From NCBI GenBank assembly GCA_943787595.1, contig CALSNA010000004.1:1-64000 (forward strand): 64,000 nt of DNA. Direction: 5' to 3'. The notes beneath the pieces are model-generated. The model did not search any database. It worked only from the letters and a program-made list of their open reading frames with translations, and was not told the origin of the DNA. Source of the DNA: an uncultured Pseudomonadales bacterium. Lineage in GTDB: Bacteria; Pseudomonadota; Gammaproteobacteria; Pseudomonadales; Balneatricaceae. The translations under genes and the position numbers were made by a program. Shown here one piece after another: positions 37,969 to 48,525 of the stretch. Every line of letters begins with the position of its first letter. The first letter of the stretch is position 1.

Positions 37969-37984
37969 TTGACCATTTGCATGA
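37969..37984. promoter_or_regulatory. Second RutR-like half-site
   Basis: TTGACCATTTGCATGA has a perfect left half and a poor right half. It begins 22 bp after the first box starts, about two helical turns, and so could support cooperative binding. Confidence 0.5.
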
Positions 37985-38107
37985 GTTAGTGTTAAAAATA
38001 GTAATAGCTACTTATAGTATGGGATATACCAAGAGCAATTTGTAACGCTTGACTTGAGCTAATCGTTGCTGAGACAGCTCAATCAATATTAAATGGAGCA
38101 TCATACA

Positions 38108-38974
38108 ATGACAAAAATAAAATCTGGAATAATTCAGATGGGACTCAAAGGTGATACTGGAATGCATCCAGATCAGATTAGGGATCTAATGCTGGATGCC
38201 CATTTGCCTCTCATTGACAAAGCAGGGGCTGAGGGCGTACAAATTCTTTGTTTTCAGGAAGTATTTACTCAGCCCTATTTCTGCCCCAGTCAAGATAGTC
38301 GCTGGTATGCAGCAGCCGAAGCCATCCCCGATGGCCATACCACTCAGCTCATGCAGCAATACGCCAAACGTTATAATATGGTTATTGTGGTACCCATTTA
38401 TGAGGAGGCCATGCCTGGAGTTTACTATAATACTGCAGCAGTAATAGATGCCGATGGCACTTATATGGGAAAGTATCGTAAAACCCATATCCCACAAGTG
38501 GCTGGTTTTTGGGAAAAATTCTTCTTCAAACCTGGTGCTTCAAACTGGCCTGTATTTGATACGGCTTATGGCAAAATTGGGGTTTATATTTGTTATGATC
38601 GCCATTTCCCAGAAGGCTGGCGTGCGTTAGCTCTCAATGGAGCTGAAATTATTTATAACCCATCAGCCACTGTCGCTGGTCTATCTAAATATCTTTGGGA
38701 ATTAGAGCAACCTGCATCAGCCGCGGCTAATGGAGTGTATATTGCTGCTATTAACCGTATTGGCATGGAGGCACCATGGAACATAGGTGAGTTTTATGGA
38801 TCCAGTTATTTTGTTAACCCCCGTGGTCAGATTGTAGCTCAAGCCAGTCCAGATCAGGATGAATTGCTGATTCATGAATTGGATATGGCTACTGTGCGTG
38901 AAGTGAGAGATAACTGGCAATTCTTCCGAGACAGAAGACCCGATACCTATACACCGTTGACTGAACTGAATTAA
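38108..38974 (+). CDS. Beta-ureidopropionase (N-carbamoyl-beta-alanine amidohydrolase), nitrilase superfamily
   Basis: The last enzyme of the reductive pyrimidine pathway. It hydrolyses N-carbamoyl-beta-alanine to beta-alanine, CO2 and ammonia in the cytoplasm. It is a nitrilase-superfamily protein of 288 aa with the catalytic triad E51 (CFQEVF), K125 (KYRKTHIP) and C162 (YICYDRHFPEG). The start is taken at ATG 38108, which has GGAG at 9 nt. The ATG at 38093 overlaps that ribosome site and is unlikely. It is the first gene of the catabolic block and lies directly behind the RutR-like boxes. An N-carbamoyl-D-amino-acid role is possible, but the neighbours favour beta-ureidopropionase. Confidence 0.88.
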   Translation: MTKIKSGIIQMGLKGDTGMHPDQIRDLMLDAHLPLIDKAGAEGVQILCFQEVFTQPYFCPSQDSRWYAAAEAIPDGHTTQLMQQYAKRYNMVIVVPIYEEAMPGVYYNTAAVIDADGTYMGKYRKTHIPQVAGFWEKFFFKPGASNWPVFDTAYGKIGVYICYDRHFPEGWRALALNGAEIIYNPSATVAGLSKYLWELEQPASAAANGVYIAAINRIGMEAPWNIGEFYGSSYFVNPRGQIVAQASPDQDELLIHELDMATVREVRDNWQFFRDRRPDTYTPLTELN

Positions 38975-39217
38975 CATTAAGTTTGTCCTACTTCTGCGCT
39001 ACTTTTGCATTGGTTTACTTAGGGCGGATGTACACATAATTGAGGGTTCATTGACGACTTTTTTTGCAAAAGCCAACGCCAAATGGACGCAATATAAAAA
39101 TAATATTAAACAGCATGAGCAATTTTCAATGATCTTGCAGTTACTACCAGCGCGCCTTTGGAAATTGCCACTGTTTCGGTTAATCTGGGTTATTAATTGC
39201 CCAAGGAGAAACTATCG

Positions 39218-40018
39218 GTGAGTTCAGATTCGGTGCTATCTTCAGTTGCTGTTGAAACAAATCAGTTATCGTTGCAGTTCCAGACTAATGATGGTCCCGT
39301 GGTGGCTCTGGATAATATTAACTTGACCATTGAGCAGGGAGAATTCATTTCTCTGATTGGCCCTTCCGGTTGTGGTAAGACAACCTTGGTACGGGTGTTG
39401 GCTGATCTGGAAAAACCGACCAGTGGTCAGATATCAGTGAATGGTATTTCTCCTGAGCAGGCGCGTCTGGATCAGTCCTATGGTTACGTGTTCCAGGCTC
39501 CAGCACTATTGCCTTGGCGCACTGTGAAGGATAATGTGGTCTTACCCCTGGAAATTATGGGGTACTCTAAATCTCGGCAACGTGACTTGGCAGCTGAATA
39601 TTTGAACTTGGTTAATTTACAGGGCTTCGAAAGCAAGTATCCCTGGCAATTGTCGGGTGGCATGCAACAGCGGGTTTCCATTGCCCGGGCTTTGAGCGTA
39701 GAACCACAATTATTGTTTATGGATGAACCATTTGGCGCTCTGGACGAAATTACCCGAGACCACCTGAATGAACAATTATTGCAACTTTGGGGTAAAACGC
39801 GTAAAACCGTTGTGTTCGTTACTCATTCTATTCCCGAAGCAGTATTTCTTTCCAGTCGCATTGTTGTGATGTCGCCAAGACCAGGGCGGATTATTGATAT
39901 TATTGACTGCAACCTGCCTCCTGACCGCAGTATTGATATTCGTGAAAGTCCGCAATTTTTGGAGATTTCCCATCGAGTAAGGGATGGCCTTAAATCAGGT
40001 CATAGCTACGATGATTAG
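39218..40018 (+). CDS. ABC transporter ATPase, NitT/TauT (pyrimidine-type) family
   Basis: An import ATPase of the nitrate/taurine/pyrimidine ABC class (266 aa). Walker A is GPSGCGKTT, the Q-loop VFQAPALLPWRTV, the signature QLSGGMQQRVSIARAL, Walker B LLFMDEPFGALDE and the H-loop VFVTHSIPEAVFL. The GTG at 39218 has AAGGAG about 9 nt upstream, whereas the TTG at 39197 lies before that site. The last codons overlap the first permease (ATGATTAG). Confidence 0.9.
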   Translation: MSSDSVLSSVAVETNQLSLQFQTNDGPVVALDNINLTIEQGEFISLIGPSGCGKTTLVRVLADLEKPTSGQISVNGISPEQARLDQSYGYVFQAPALLPWRTVKDNVVLPLEIMGYSKSRQRDLAAEYLNLVNLQGFESKYPWQLSGGMQQRVSIARALSVEPQLLFMDEPFGALDEITRDHLNEQLLQLWGKTRKTVVFVTHSIPEAVFLSSRIVVMSPRPGRIIDIIDCNLPPDRSIDIRESPQFLEISHRVRDGLKSGHSYDD

Positions 40019-40913
40019 TCTGATAAAGTCTCATCTACTTAAAACCGATGCTCTGCCAGTCATGACCGTAATCCTGGCGGTGCTGGCAATCTGGTATCTG
40101 GGTGCTGTTCATCTAAATAGTCCGCAGTTACAAGATCGCTATAAAAAACAAGGAATAGAATGGCGTTACAGCCAACTAGTGTATGATAGCTGGAATATGA
40201 AACGGGCCGTGTTGCCATCACCTCACCAGGTTGCTATGGAGTTGAAAAAGACCATCATTGATCAGAACATTACCTCCAAACGCAGTCTGGTTTATCATAC
40301 TGGTGTAACCCTTTCTTCAACCTTTCTAGGTTTTATACTGGGTACTGCCTTGGGTATTGCGCTGGCGGTGGGTATTGTTTACGTAACGACTCTCGATCGC
40401 AGTCTAATGCCCTGGGTTATTGCCTCGCAAACTATTCCCATATTGGCGATAGCGCCGATGATTATCGTAGTGCTGGGGGCGATTGGGATTACGGGTCTGA
40501 TCCCCAAATCACTAATTTCCATGTATTTATGCTTTTTTCCAGTTACAGTTGGTGTGGTTAAAGGGCTACGTTCACCTCAGCCTATGCTGCTGGATCTGAT
40601 GCAGACTTATAATGCGAGCAAGTTGCAAGTTTTTTGGTGCTTGCGTCTGCCGGTCGCAGTGCCGTACTTATTTGCTAGCCTTAAGGTTGCCATGGCTCTG
40701 AGCTTAGTAGGTGCAATTGTGGCAGAATTACCGGCTGGTGCTCAGGCAGGGCTAGGTTCGCGTCTGCTGTCGGGTTCATATTATGGTCAGACTAACTTGA
40801 TATGGGCAGCGTTAATCTGTGCTGCTTTAGCATCAGCCTTGCTGGTCTATCTTGTTGGGTTTTGCCAACGCCAGGTCTGTCGTCGTTTAGCAGGTGGACA
40901 GGAGGTCATTTGA
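40011..40913 (+). CDS. ABC transporter permease (NitT/TauT family), first subunit
   Basis: An inner-membrane permease, 300 aa. An N-terminal membrane anchor and a periplasmic stretch precede a five- to six-helix BPD_transp_1 domain. The EAA-type cytoplasmic loop is visible as LMQTYNASKLQVFWCLRLPVA. The ATG at 40011 overlaps the ATPase stop. Its own TGA overlaps the next ATG (TGATG), so three genes are translationally coupled. It probably forms a heterodimer with the following permease to import pyrimidines or dihydropyrimidine-like compounds. Confidence 0.87.
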   Translation: MISLIKSHLLKTDALPVMTVILAVLAIWYLGAVHLNSPQLQDRYKKQGIEWRYSQLVYDSWNMKRAVLPSPHQVAMELKKTIIDQNITSKRSLVYHTGVTLSSTFLGFILGTALGIALAVGIVYVTTLDRSLMPWVIASQTIPILAIAPMIIVVLGAIGITGLIPKSLISMYLCFFPVTVGVVKGLRSPQPMLLDLMQTYNASKLQVFWCLRLPVAVPYLFASLKVAMALSLVGAIVAELPAGAQAGLGSRLLSGSYYGQTNLIWAALICAALASALLVYLVGFCQRQVCRRLAGGQEVI

Positions 40914-42046
40914 TGTTTCTTAAGCTTACCAGACATATGTTTTCTAGTTCTTGGCTGGCTATCCTATTCGCTGTGTTGGCGTTTTCTTTGCCATTAGCTA
41001 CAGACCAATCCTGGTGGTTGCAATCCATATGGTTAATCGGTCCTTGCTTGATTATGATCAGCTGTATCTTAAATCTGCGCATACCTAGGCAGCAGGTTTT
41101 TTGGACTACTGGTTTGCTGATAATTGTTCTGGTGTTACTTTGGTTAGCCTTAACCATGGTACATGACGTGCATATTGCGACTCATGCCGCAGCAGGATTT
41201 TGGTGCTTCGTGATTGCCCTGGGGTTATCGCTTTGGCACTGTATGGCGCGGTTGTCAGCAATATCCACCATTTCTCCCTTGGCAAATAGGATGCTATGCC
41301 TTTTGATCCCGGCTTTATTTGGGATTTGGTTAATCAGCCTATGGGAGTTGGTTGTAATCGGTTTTGGTGTCCCTCATGTATTGCTGCCTGCCCCCAGTAT
41401 CATTGGTGAGGCCTTTTCATCCTCTATGCCAACCCTGGCTGCTGATTTCAGGCAGACATTTATCAAGGCTGTAATACCCGGTTTTATTCTGGGCAACAGT
41501 GTAGGTTTTCTGGTAGCTTTATTAGCAGATCGGGTTCCCTTTTTAAGACGTGGGTTACTGCCAGTGGGAAACCTAGTCAGTGCCATTCCAATTGTTGGTA
41601 TTGCACCGATTATGGTAATGTGGTTCGGTTTTGACTGGCAGTCAAAAGCAGCAGTAGTAGTCATTATGACATTCTTTCCCATGCTGGTGAATGCCATAAC
41701 GGGGCTGGGTCAGTCTGACAAAACAGAACTAGACCTGATGCGTTCTTATGGAGCTAGCTATTGGCAAGCATTTTGTAAACTTAGATTGCCCTATGCGCTT
41801 CCGTTTATTTTTAATGCCCTTAAAATAAATTCTACCCTAGCACTGATTGGGGCCATTGTTGCTGAATTTTTCGGCACTCCGATTGTAGGCATGGGATTTC
41901 GTATTTCTACTGAAGTGGGGCGTATGAATATTGAAATGGTTTGGGCTTCTATAGCAGTAGCAGCGTTGTCCGGATCAATTTTTTATGGATTATTGGCATT
42001 GCTAGAACGGTGGGTGACGTTTTGGCACGCGTCGTTTCGCCAATGA
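40913..42046 (+). CDS. ABC transporter permease (NitT/TauT family), second subunit
   Basis: A 377-aa permease with an N-terminal extension of about four hydrophobic helices (residues 10-130) ahead of the BPD_transp_1 core. The core carries the EAA loop DLMRSYGASYWQAFCKLRLP and ends with GAIVAEFFGTPIVGMG. The start at ATG 40913 has AGGAGG upstream and overlaps the previous stop; a longer frame from 40802 runs inside the upstream gene and is discarded. Having two unequal permeases is usual for this pyrimidine-cluster transporter type. Confidence 0.87.
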   Translation: MFLKLTRHMFSSSWLAILFAVLAFSLPLATDQSWWLQSIWLIGPCLIMISCILNLRIPRQQVFWTTGLLIIVLVLLWLALTMVHDVHIATHAAAGFWCFVIALGLSLWHCMARLSAISTISPLANRMLCLLIPALFGIWLISLWELVVIGFGVPHVLLPAPSIIGEAFSSSMPTLAADFRQTFIKAVIPGFILGNSVGFLVALLADRVPFLRRGLLPVGNLVSAIPIVGIAPIMVMWFGFDWQSKAAVVVIMTFFPMLVNAITGLGQSDKTELDLMRSYGASYWQAFCKLRLPYALPFIFNALKINSTLALIGAIVAEFFGTPIVGMGFRISTEVGRMNIEMVWASIAVAALSGSIFYGLLALLERWVTFWHASFRQ

Positions 42047-42109
42047 TTTTATGGTGGCCCATTTTTGGGCAGTTGGATATAGGCAAGTAACTACGGGGAC
42101 TTTAGTAAA

Positions 42110-43102
42110 ATGAACAAAAATAATCAAATGAGACATTTACTGATTGCAGTGTCATTAGCGTGCACCAGCATGCTAGTTAATGCAGCTGATCAAGTGACTC
42201 TACAACTCAAGTGGGTTACTCAGGCTCAGTTTGCCGGATATTTCGTGGCACAGGACCAAGGTTTTTATGATGCTGAAAACCTTGATGTGACAATTAAACC
42301 AGGTGGTCCTGATGTGGCACCTCCACAAGTTATTGCGGGCGGTGGTGCTGATGTAGTAGTTGACTGGATGCCTTCAGCACTTGCCTCGCGTGAAAAAGGC
42401 GTGGCCTTAGTTAATATTGCTCAACCGTTCAAACGTTCTGGCATGATGCTGACCTGTCGCAAAGATAGCGGCATCGAGGTTCCAGCAGATTTTAAAGATA
42501 AAACTCTGGGTGTCTGGTTCTATGGTAACGAATACCCTTTCCTAAGCTGGATGGGTCAATTGGGTATTGCCACTGATGGTAGTGCTGGTGGTGCCACTGT
42601 ACTCAAACAAGGTTTTAATGTAGATCCGATTCTGCAAAAACAGGCTGAATGTGTTTCCACGATGACCTATAACGAGTATTGGCAAATTATTGATGCAGGT
42701 TTAGATGCCGATGAACTGGTGAACTTCAAGTACGAAGATCAGGGTGTATCAACACTAGAGGATGGTCTATATGTTATGGAAAATAATCTGTCTGACCCTG
42801 CTTTCGTTGACAAGATGGCACGCTTTGTTCGAGCGTCAATGAAAGGTTGGGACTGGGCACGTGAGAACCCCGATGCAGCTGCTGATATTGTGTTGGAAAA
42901 TGATTCTACTGGAGCTCAGACCGAACACCATCAGCGTCGCATGATGGGAGAAATAAATAAGCTAACTGTGGATGGGGGTAAGCTGTCTACAGCAGACTAT
43001 GATCGCACTATATCCACTTTGATGAATGGTGCTTCTGATCCTGTTATTTCTGCTGAACCTAGTGGAGCCTGGACTCATAAAGTTTGGGATGCAGCTTTTT
43101 AA
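42110..43102 (+). CDS. ABC transporter substrate-binding protein (NMT1/THI5-like)
   Basis: The periplasmic binding protein of the importer (330 aa). The signal peptide spans residues 1 to about 25, ending SMLVNA. The mature part has the NMT1/THI5 fold signature: VTLQLKWVTQAQFAGYFVAQ, then QGFYDAENLDVTIKPGGPDV, then GADVVVDWMPSALASREKG. THI5-like proteins bind pyrimidine-ring compounds, which fits a role in capturing uracil, thymine or dihydropyrimidines. The exact ligand is inferred. Two overlapping hairpins follow the gene. Confidence 0.88.
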   Translation: MNKNNQMRHLLIAVSLACTSMLVNAADQVTLQLKWVTQAQFAGYFVAQDQGFYDAENLDVTIKPGGPDVAPPQVIAGGGADVVVDWMPSALASREKGVALVNIAQPFKRSGMMLTCRKDSGIEVPADFKDKTLGVWFYGNEYPFLSWMGQLGIATDGSAGGATVLKQGFNVDPILQKQAECVSTMTYNEYWQIIDAGLDADELVNFKYEDQGVSTLEDGLYVMENNLSDPAFVDKMARFVRASMKGWDWARENPDAAADIVLENDSTGAQTEHHQRRMMGEINKLTVDGGKLSTADYDRTISTLMNGASDPVISAEPSGAWTHKVWDAAF

Positions 43103-43128
43103 ACGACGATATTGCAAATCAGGGCTTT

Positions 43129-43188
43129 GAACAACTCATATTATGGTTAATTAATCATGAGTTGTTCACCTTTATTATGGTGAACAAC
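43129..43188 (+). promoter_or_regulatory. Two mutually exclusive hairpins between binding-protein gene and hydA
   Basis: Hairpin 1 pairs GAACAACTCAT (43129-43139) with ATGAGTTGTTC (43157-43167). Hairpin 2 pairs GTTGTTCACC (43161-43170) with GGTGAACAAC (43179-43188). They share bases 43161-43167, so only one can form. Neither has a long T-run. This could be an mRNA processing or stability element, or an attenuator within the operon. Confidence 0.6.
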
Positions 43189-43257
43189 ACCCCTTCGTTC
43201 ATGCCCTGAAAGTCCTTTCATTCATGCCCCGTTAGGTGCCTAATATTTTCAGACTAA

Positions 43258-44715
<1,458 letters not shown>

Positions 44716-44773
44716 TGGTTTAGTTCACTTTATGGATAATGACATATCACACGTCGGAAAATAATTCCAAAAT

Positions 44774-46150
44774 ATGGAGATCAGTACCGTGAAACAAGTA
44801 ACCACACCCAATTTGCTCGGCGCTACGGATAATACCCCTAATGAAGGAATTTCCTCAGTTGGTGGCCACGCTCAATTTACTGAAATGCATCCTCCGCTTG
44901 ATGCCCGCAGTGCGCTTGTTGAATCGGATCGATGTTACTTTTGCTTTGATGCGCCTTGTATTGAAGCTTGCCCTACAGGCATTGATGTGCCTAACTTTAT
45001 CCGTATGATATCCAATCATAATCCAGCAGGGGCAGCAGCAGTTATTCTGCAGGAAAATATTATGGGTGGCACCTGTGCCCGTGCGTGCCCGGTCGAAACA
45101 TTATGTGAGCAATCTTGTGTTAGGAATAAAGAAGGCGATAAACCAATTCAAATTGGTTTATTACAACGTTATGCTACAGATACTGCAATGGCTGCAGGGG
45201 AAACCTTTTTTACCCGTGAGCCTGATAGTGGCTACTCCATTGGTATTATAGGTGGTGGGCCTGCTGGGTTATCTTGCGCTCATCGCTTGGCTATGCTGGG
45301 TCATCAGGTGGTGATCTATGAATCTCGGCAGAAAACAGGTGGGCTCAATGAGTATGGTTTGGCTGCCTATAAGATGCTGGATAATTTTGCCCAACGTGAA
45401 GTTGAATATATAATGGCTATTGGAAATATTGATATTCGTCATGGCATGCAGTTGGGAGATAACATTAGTTTGTCGGAAATACAGTCTGCGCACGATGCTG
45501 TATTCTTAGCTCTCGGCTTAGGTGCATGCAATATGATTGGCTTGACTGGTGAAAACAGTCAGGGAGTGCAAGATGCTGTTGATTATATCCGTCAACTGCG
45601 TCAGGCAGAAGATTTATCCCAACTGCCTGTAGGTTCTCAGGTAGTAGTGATTGGTGGTGGTATGACTGCCATTGATATAGCTTCTCAAACTCGTTTACTA
45701 GGTGCCCGAGAGGTCACTATTGCTTATCGCCGTGGCGCTGAGAATATGAAGGCTAGTGTAAAGGAACAGGAATTTGCTCAAACCCATGATGTGCGTATCA
45801 TGCACTGGGCTCAACCAGTGAAACTACTGGTTGAACAACAGAAGGTAGTGGGTGTGGAGTTTAAATCCACTGACCCAACTGCAAACCAAGAGAATTTTGT
45901 ATTGCAGGCTGATATGGTGTTTAAGGCCATTGGTCAGTTACTAGAGCCTATCGATGCAAATCGTAATATCCAGTTTGAACTTGAGGCCGGTCGCTTACGA
46001 GTGGATGTGGAACGTCGTACCTCACAGTTTGGCATATGGGCTGGAGGTGATTGTATTAGTGACGGCGATGATCTTACAGTTAGTGCAGTTCAGGATGGCA
46101 AACTTGCTGCCCAATCCATTCACAAGTTCCTCAATGGCACACGAGACTGA
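44774..46150 (+). CDS. preT: NAD-dependent dihydropyrimidine dehydrogenase subunit PreT
   Basis: The electron-entry subunit of the PreTA complex, which reduces uracil and thymine with NADH (458 aa). The N-terminal region holds two cysteine groups for 4Fe-4S clusters: C54, C57, C62, C66 and C101, C105, C111, C115. An FAD-binding GGGPAG motif lies at about 160-165 and a second NAD-binding GGGMTAIDIA near 291. It resembles the glutamate synthase small subunit but is paired with PreA 17 bp downstream, which settles the identity. Confidence 0.94.
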   Translation: MEISTVKQVTTPNLLGATDNTPNEGISSVGGHAQFTEMHPPLDARSALVESDRCYFCFDAPCIEACPTGIDVPNFIRMISNHNPAGAAAVILQENIMGGTCARACPVETLCEQSCVRNKEGDKPIQIGLLQRYATDTAMAAGETFFTREPDSGYSIGIIGGGPAGLSCAHRLAMLGHQVVIYESRQKTGGLNEYGLAAYKMLDNFAQREVEYIMAIGNIDIRHGMQLGDNISLSEIQSAHDAVFLALGLGACNMIGLTGENSQGVQDAVDYIRQLRQAEDLSQLPVGSQVVVIGGGMTAIDIASQTRLLGAREVTIAYRRGAENMKASVKEQEFAQTHDVRIMHWAQPVKLLVEQQKVVGVEFKSTDPTANQENFVLQADMVFKAIGQLLEPIDANRNIQFELEAGRLRVDVERRTSQFGIWAGGDCISDGDDLTVSAVQDGKLAAQSIHKFLNGTRD

Positions 46151-46167
46151 TTCAGGAGAGTAGAATT

Positions 46168-47466
46168 ATGGCTGACTTAACTGCAAATTTTATTGGCATT
46201 AAATCCCCAAATCCTTTTTGGCTGGCTTCAGCGCCGCCTACAGACAAAGCCTACAACGTAATTCGAGCCTTTGAAGCTGGCTGGGGTGGTGTAGTTTGGA
46301 AAACTTTAGGTGAAGATGGGCCTCCGGTGGTTAATGTCTCTGGTCCTCGTTATGATACGCTCTATGGTAAGGATCGTAGTGTAATTGGTCTGAATAATAT
46401 CGAATTGATTACTGATCGCCCCCTGGAAACAAATCTACAGGAGATCGCTCAAGTCAAGCGAGACTGGCCTGATCGAGCCATAGTAGTGTCGCTTATGGTT
46501 CCTTGTGAAGAATCAGCCTGGAAAGCCATTCTGCCCAAGGTCGAAGATACCGGTGCTGATGGTATTGAACTTAACTTTGGTTGCCCTCATGGTATGTCAG
46601 AACGAGGTATGGGGGCATCAGTAGGTCAGGTTCCTGAGTATGTGGAAATGGTAACGGCCTGGTGCAAACATTACAGCCGTTTACCAGTGATCGTCAAATT
46701 GACACCAAATATTACAGATATCCGACACTCGGCGCGCGCAGCTAAACGTGGTGGTGCTGACGCTGTCTCCATGATTAACACCATAAATTCCATTATGTCG
46801 GTAGACCTTAATCAATTGGCGATTACGCCTACAGTGGGTGGTAAAGGTACCCATGGTGGTTACTGTGGGCCGGCAGTTAAGCCCATTGCTATGCATATGG
46901 TGGCTGATGTGGCTCGAGATCCAGACTGTCAGGGGTTACCGATATCAGCCATTGGTGGAATTAGTAATTGGCGTGATGCGACTGAGTTTATGGCTATTGG
47001 TGCCAGTAATGTTCAGGTATGTACTGCAGCTATGACCTATGGCTTTAAAATTATTGATGATATGGTGGATGGACTGAGTCGATTTCTGGATAGTAAGCAG
47101 ATGCCTTCTTTGGATGCGCTGGTGGGGGCAGCAGTACCCTCAGTAACAGACTGGCAATATCTCAACTTGAACTATGTTGTGAAGGCGCAAATTGATCAGG
47201 ACCTCTGTATTAAATGTGGTCGTTGTTATATTGCCTGTGAGGACACATCTCATCAAGCTATAACTGCAACACAAGTTAATGGTGAGCGTCATTATGAAAT
47301 AAATGACAAGGAATGTGTGGGTTGTAACTTATGTGTTAGCATCTGTCCTGTAGAAGATTGCATGAGTTTACGTCAACTAAATAGCGAAGTAGATACACGT
47401 ACAGGCAAAATGGTTAGTGGTGAATACCTGAACTGGACCCAGCATCCAAATAACCCAATGTCGTAG
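46168..47466 (+). CDS. preA: NAD-dependent dihydropyrimidine dehydrogenase subunit PreA
   Basis: The catalytic subunit of PreTA (432 aa). An FMN-binding TIM barrel of the dihydroorotate dehydrogenase type (residues 1 to about 310) contains SAPPTDKAYNVIRAFEAGWG, then GIELNFGCPHGMSERGMG, then SAIGGISNWRD. A C-terminal two-cluster ferredoxin domain follows, with CIKCGRCYIAC and CVGCNLCVSICPVEDC. A ribosome site (CAGGAG) precedes the ATG. It is the last gene of the pyrimidine block. Confidence 0.95.
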   Translation: MADLTANFIGIKSPNPFWLASAPPTDKAYNVIRAFEAGWGGVVWKTLGEDGPPVVNVSGPRYDTLYGKDRSVIGLNNIELITDRPLETNLQEIAQVKRDWPDRAIVVSLMVPCEESAWKAILPKVEDTGADGIELNFGCPHGMSERGMGASVGQVPEYVEMVTAWCKHYSRLPVIVKLTPNITDIRHSARAAKRGGADAVSMINTINSIMSVDLNQLAITPTVGGKGTHGGYCGPAVKPIAMHMVADVARDPDCQGLPISAIGGISNWRDATEFMAIGASNVQVCTAAMTYGFKIIDDMVDGLSRFLDSKQMPSLDALVGAAVPSVTDWQYLNLNYVVKAQIDQDLCIKCGRCYIACEDTSHQAITATQVNGERHYEINDKECVGCNLCVSICPVEDCMSLRQLNSEVDTRTGKMVSGEYLNWTQHPNNPMS

Positions 47467-47489
47467 CTGTATTGTAGCTGTGGTTTTAT

Positions 47490-47519
47490 CGACAATGACC
47501 CAACCGTGGGTCATTGTCG
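47490..47519 (+). terminator. Hairpin after preA, probable operon end
   Basis: A perfect 13-bp stem (CGACAATGACCCA with TGGGTCATTGTCG) and a 4-nt loop, 23 bp after the preA stop. No T-run follows, so it may stabilise the 3' end or act with Rho. Confidence 0.6.
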
Positions 47520-47763
47520 TATATGCTGATACCAAAACTTTATCTATTTACTCATAAAACTCAATTATGTTGGTGTAACTAATGGTCATCCCAACTACTT
47601 GTAACCAGCCTCCATCGTTTTCTCATAGCTCGGTGTTTACTTATAAGGTAGCGGATAACCATATTGGGCTAAACAAATTATTCCGGTTTATATCATCTTG
47701 GTTTGTAATACCTTTTCCTTACTGAATGAGGTGTTGTTCTACCTCATAGATACTGTTTACTGA

Positions 47764-48525
47764 TTATCGACGATGAATAAAATCAGAACTCACGTTTCCA
47801 ACAAAGCAGCGTGGGAAGAAGGGGTAAGTGTTGGTTGCAAAATAAGTATAATTGCCATTATGTATCATGCCGTTGCATTCGTCTAAGTCGCTTAATTCCG
47901 AAATATATTCATAGTCTTGATTATAAGTGCCGTCATAGGTTCCATATGGTTTTGTTGGTCGTGTTCCAGATTTTAACTGCCAGGATGATTTTGCTTTTTC
48001 TCCAATATAGTGAATTTCAAATCCATCTGCACCATAACCAATCAGGCTATTTTTTAAATGAGCAACTAATGACGGTGAAACAGCATGGTAATGATACATG
48101 CCTCTATTATCAACATGGGCATTTTCATGGTCCATGCCCAGTGTATTATCAGGCCCCATTCCTTCTAGATTCCAACCGCTTGAGCGCCGCTTGCTAAACA
48201 TTCTGGGGCTGTATTCATCATACCATTCAGCGGTACCAGGACGGAAAATAATACCAGTAATAGAGATTCCTGATCCTCTAGTTCGCCGTGTTACTTTGTT
48301 ACTTTTTTTTGGGGTTGCATCAACACAAACCTGGATTGTTTGAGACTGGAACTGATGAGGATTGCCACGTGTTGGAAATTGACCAATAGCATGATTTGGT
48401 GTGCCATTTGAAGTAATGCAGCGCTGATCGCCTTTGATCATAACTTTTACTTCATTTTCATAAGCAAAGCTTGTTGCTGTAAATAATGTAATTAAAGTTG
48501 CTGTCAATGCTTTTTTATATGCCAT
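47764..48525 (-). CDS. Secreted YHYH-domain protein
   Basis: A 253-aa protein with an N-terminal signal peptide (MAYKKALTATLITLFTATSF, cleavage near AYA/E) and the YHYH domain. It holds FRPGTAEWYDEYSPR, LGMDHENAHVDNRGMYHYHA, then GYGADGFEIHYIG and SDLDECNGMIHNG. The domain is found in exported proteins of marine bacteria and its chemistry is unknown; the His cluster suggests metal binding. It is convergent with the preA operon and monocistronic. Confidence 0.85.
   Translation of the reverse strand: MAYKKALTATLITLFTATSFAYENEVKVMIKGDQRCITSNGTPNHAIGQFPTRGNPHQFQSQTIQVCVDATPKKSNKVTRRTRGSGISITGIIFRPGTAEWYDEYSPRMFSKRRSSGWNLEGMGPDNTLGMDHENAHVDNRGMYHYHAVSPSLVAHLKNSLIGYGADGFEIHYIGEKAKSSWQLKSGTRPTKPYGTYDGTYNQDYEYISELSDLDECNGMIHNGNYTYFATNTYPFFPRCFVGNVSSDFIHRR

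Noticed and set aside
40802-40912. Longer start for the second ABC permease
   Set aside because: It would lie within the first permease in another frame; the ATG at 40913 has a strong ribosome site and couples to the previous stop.
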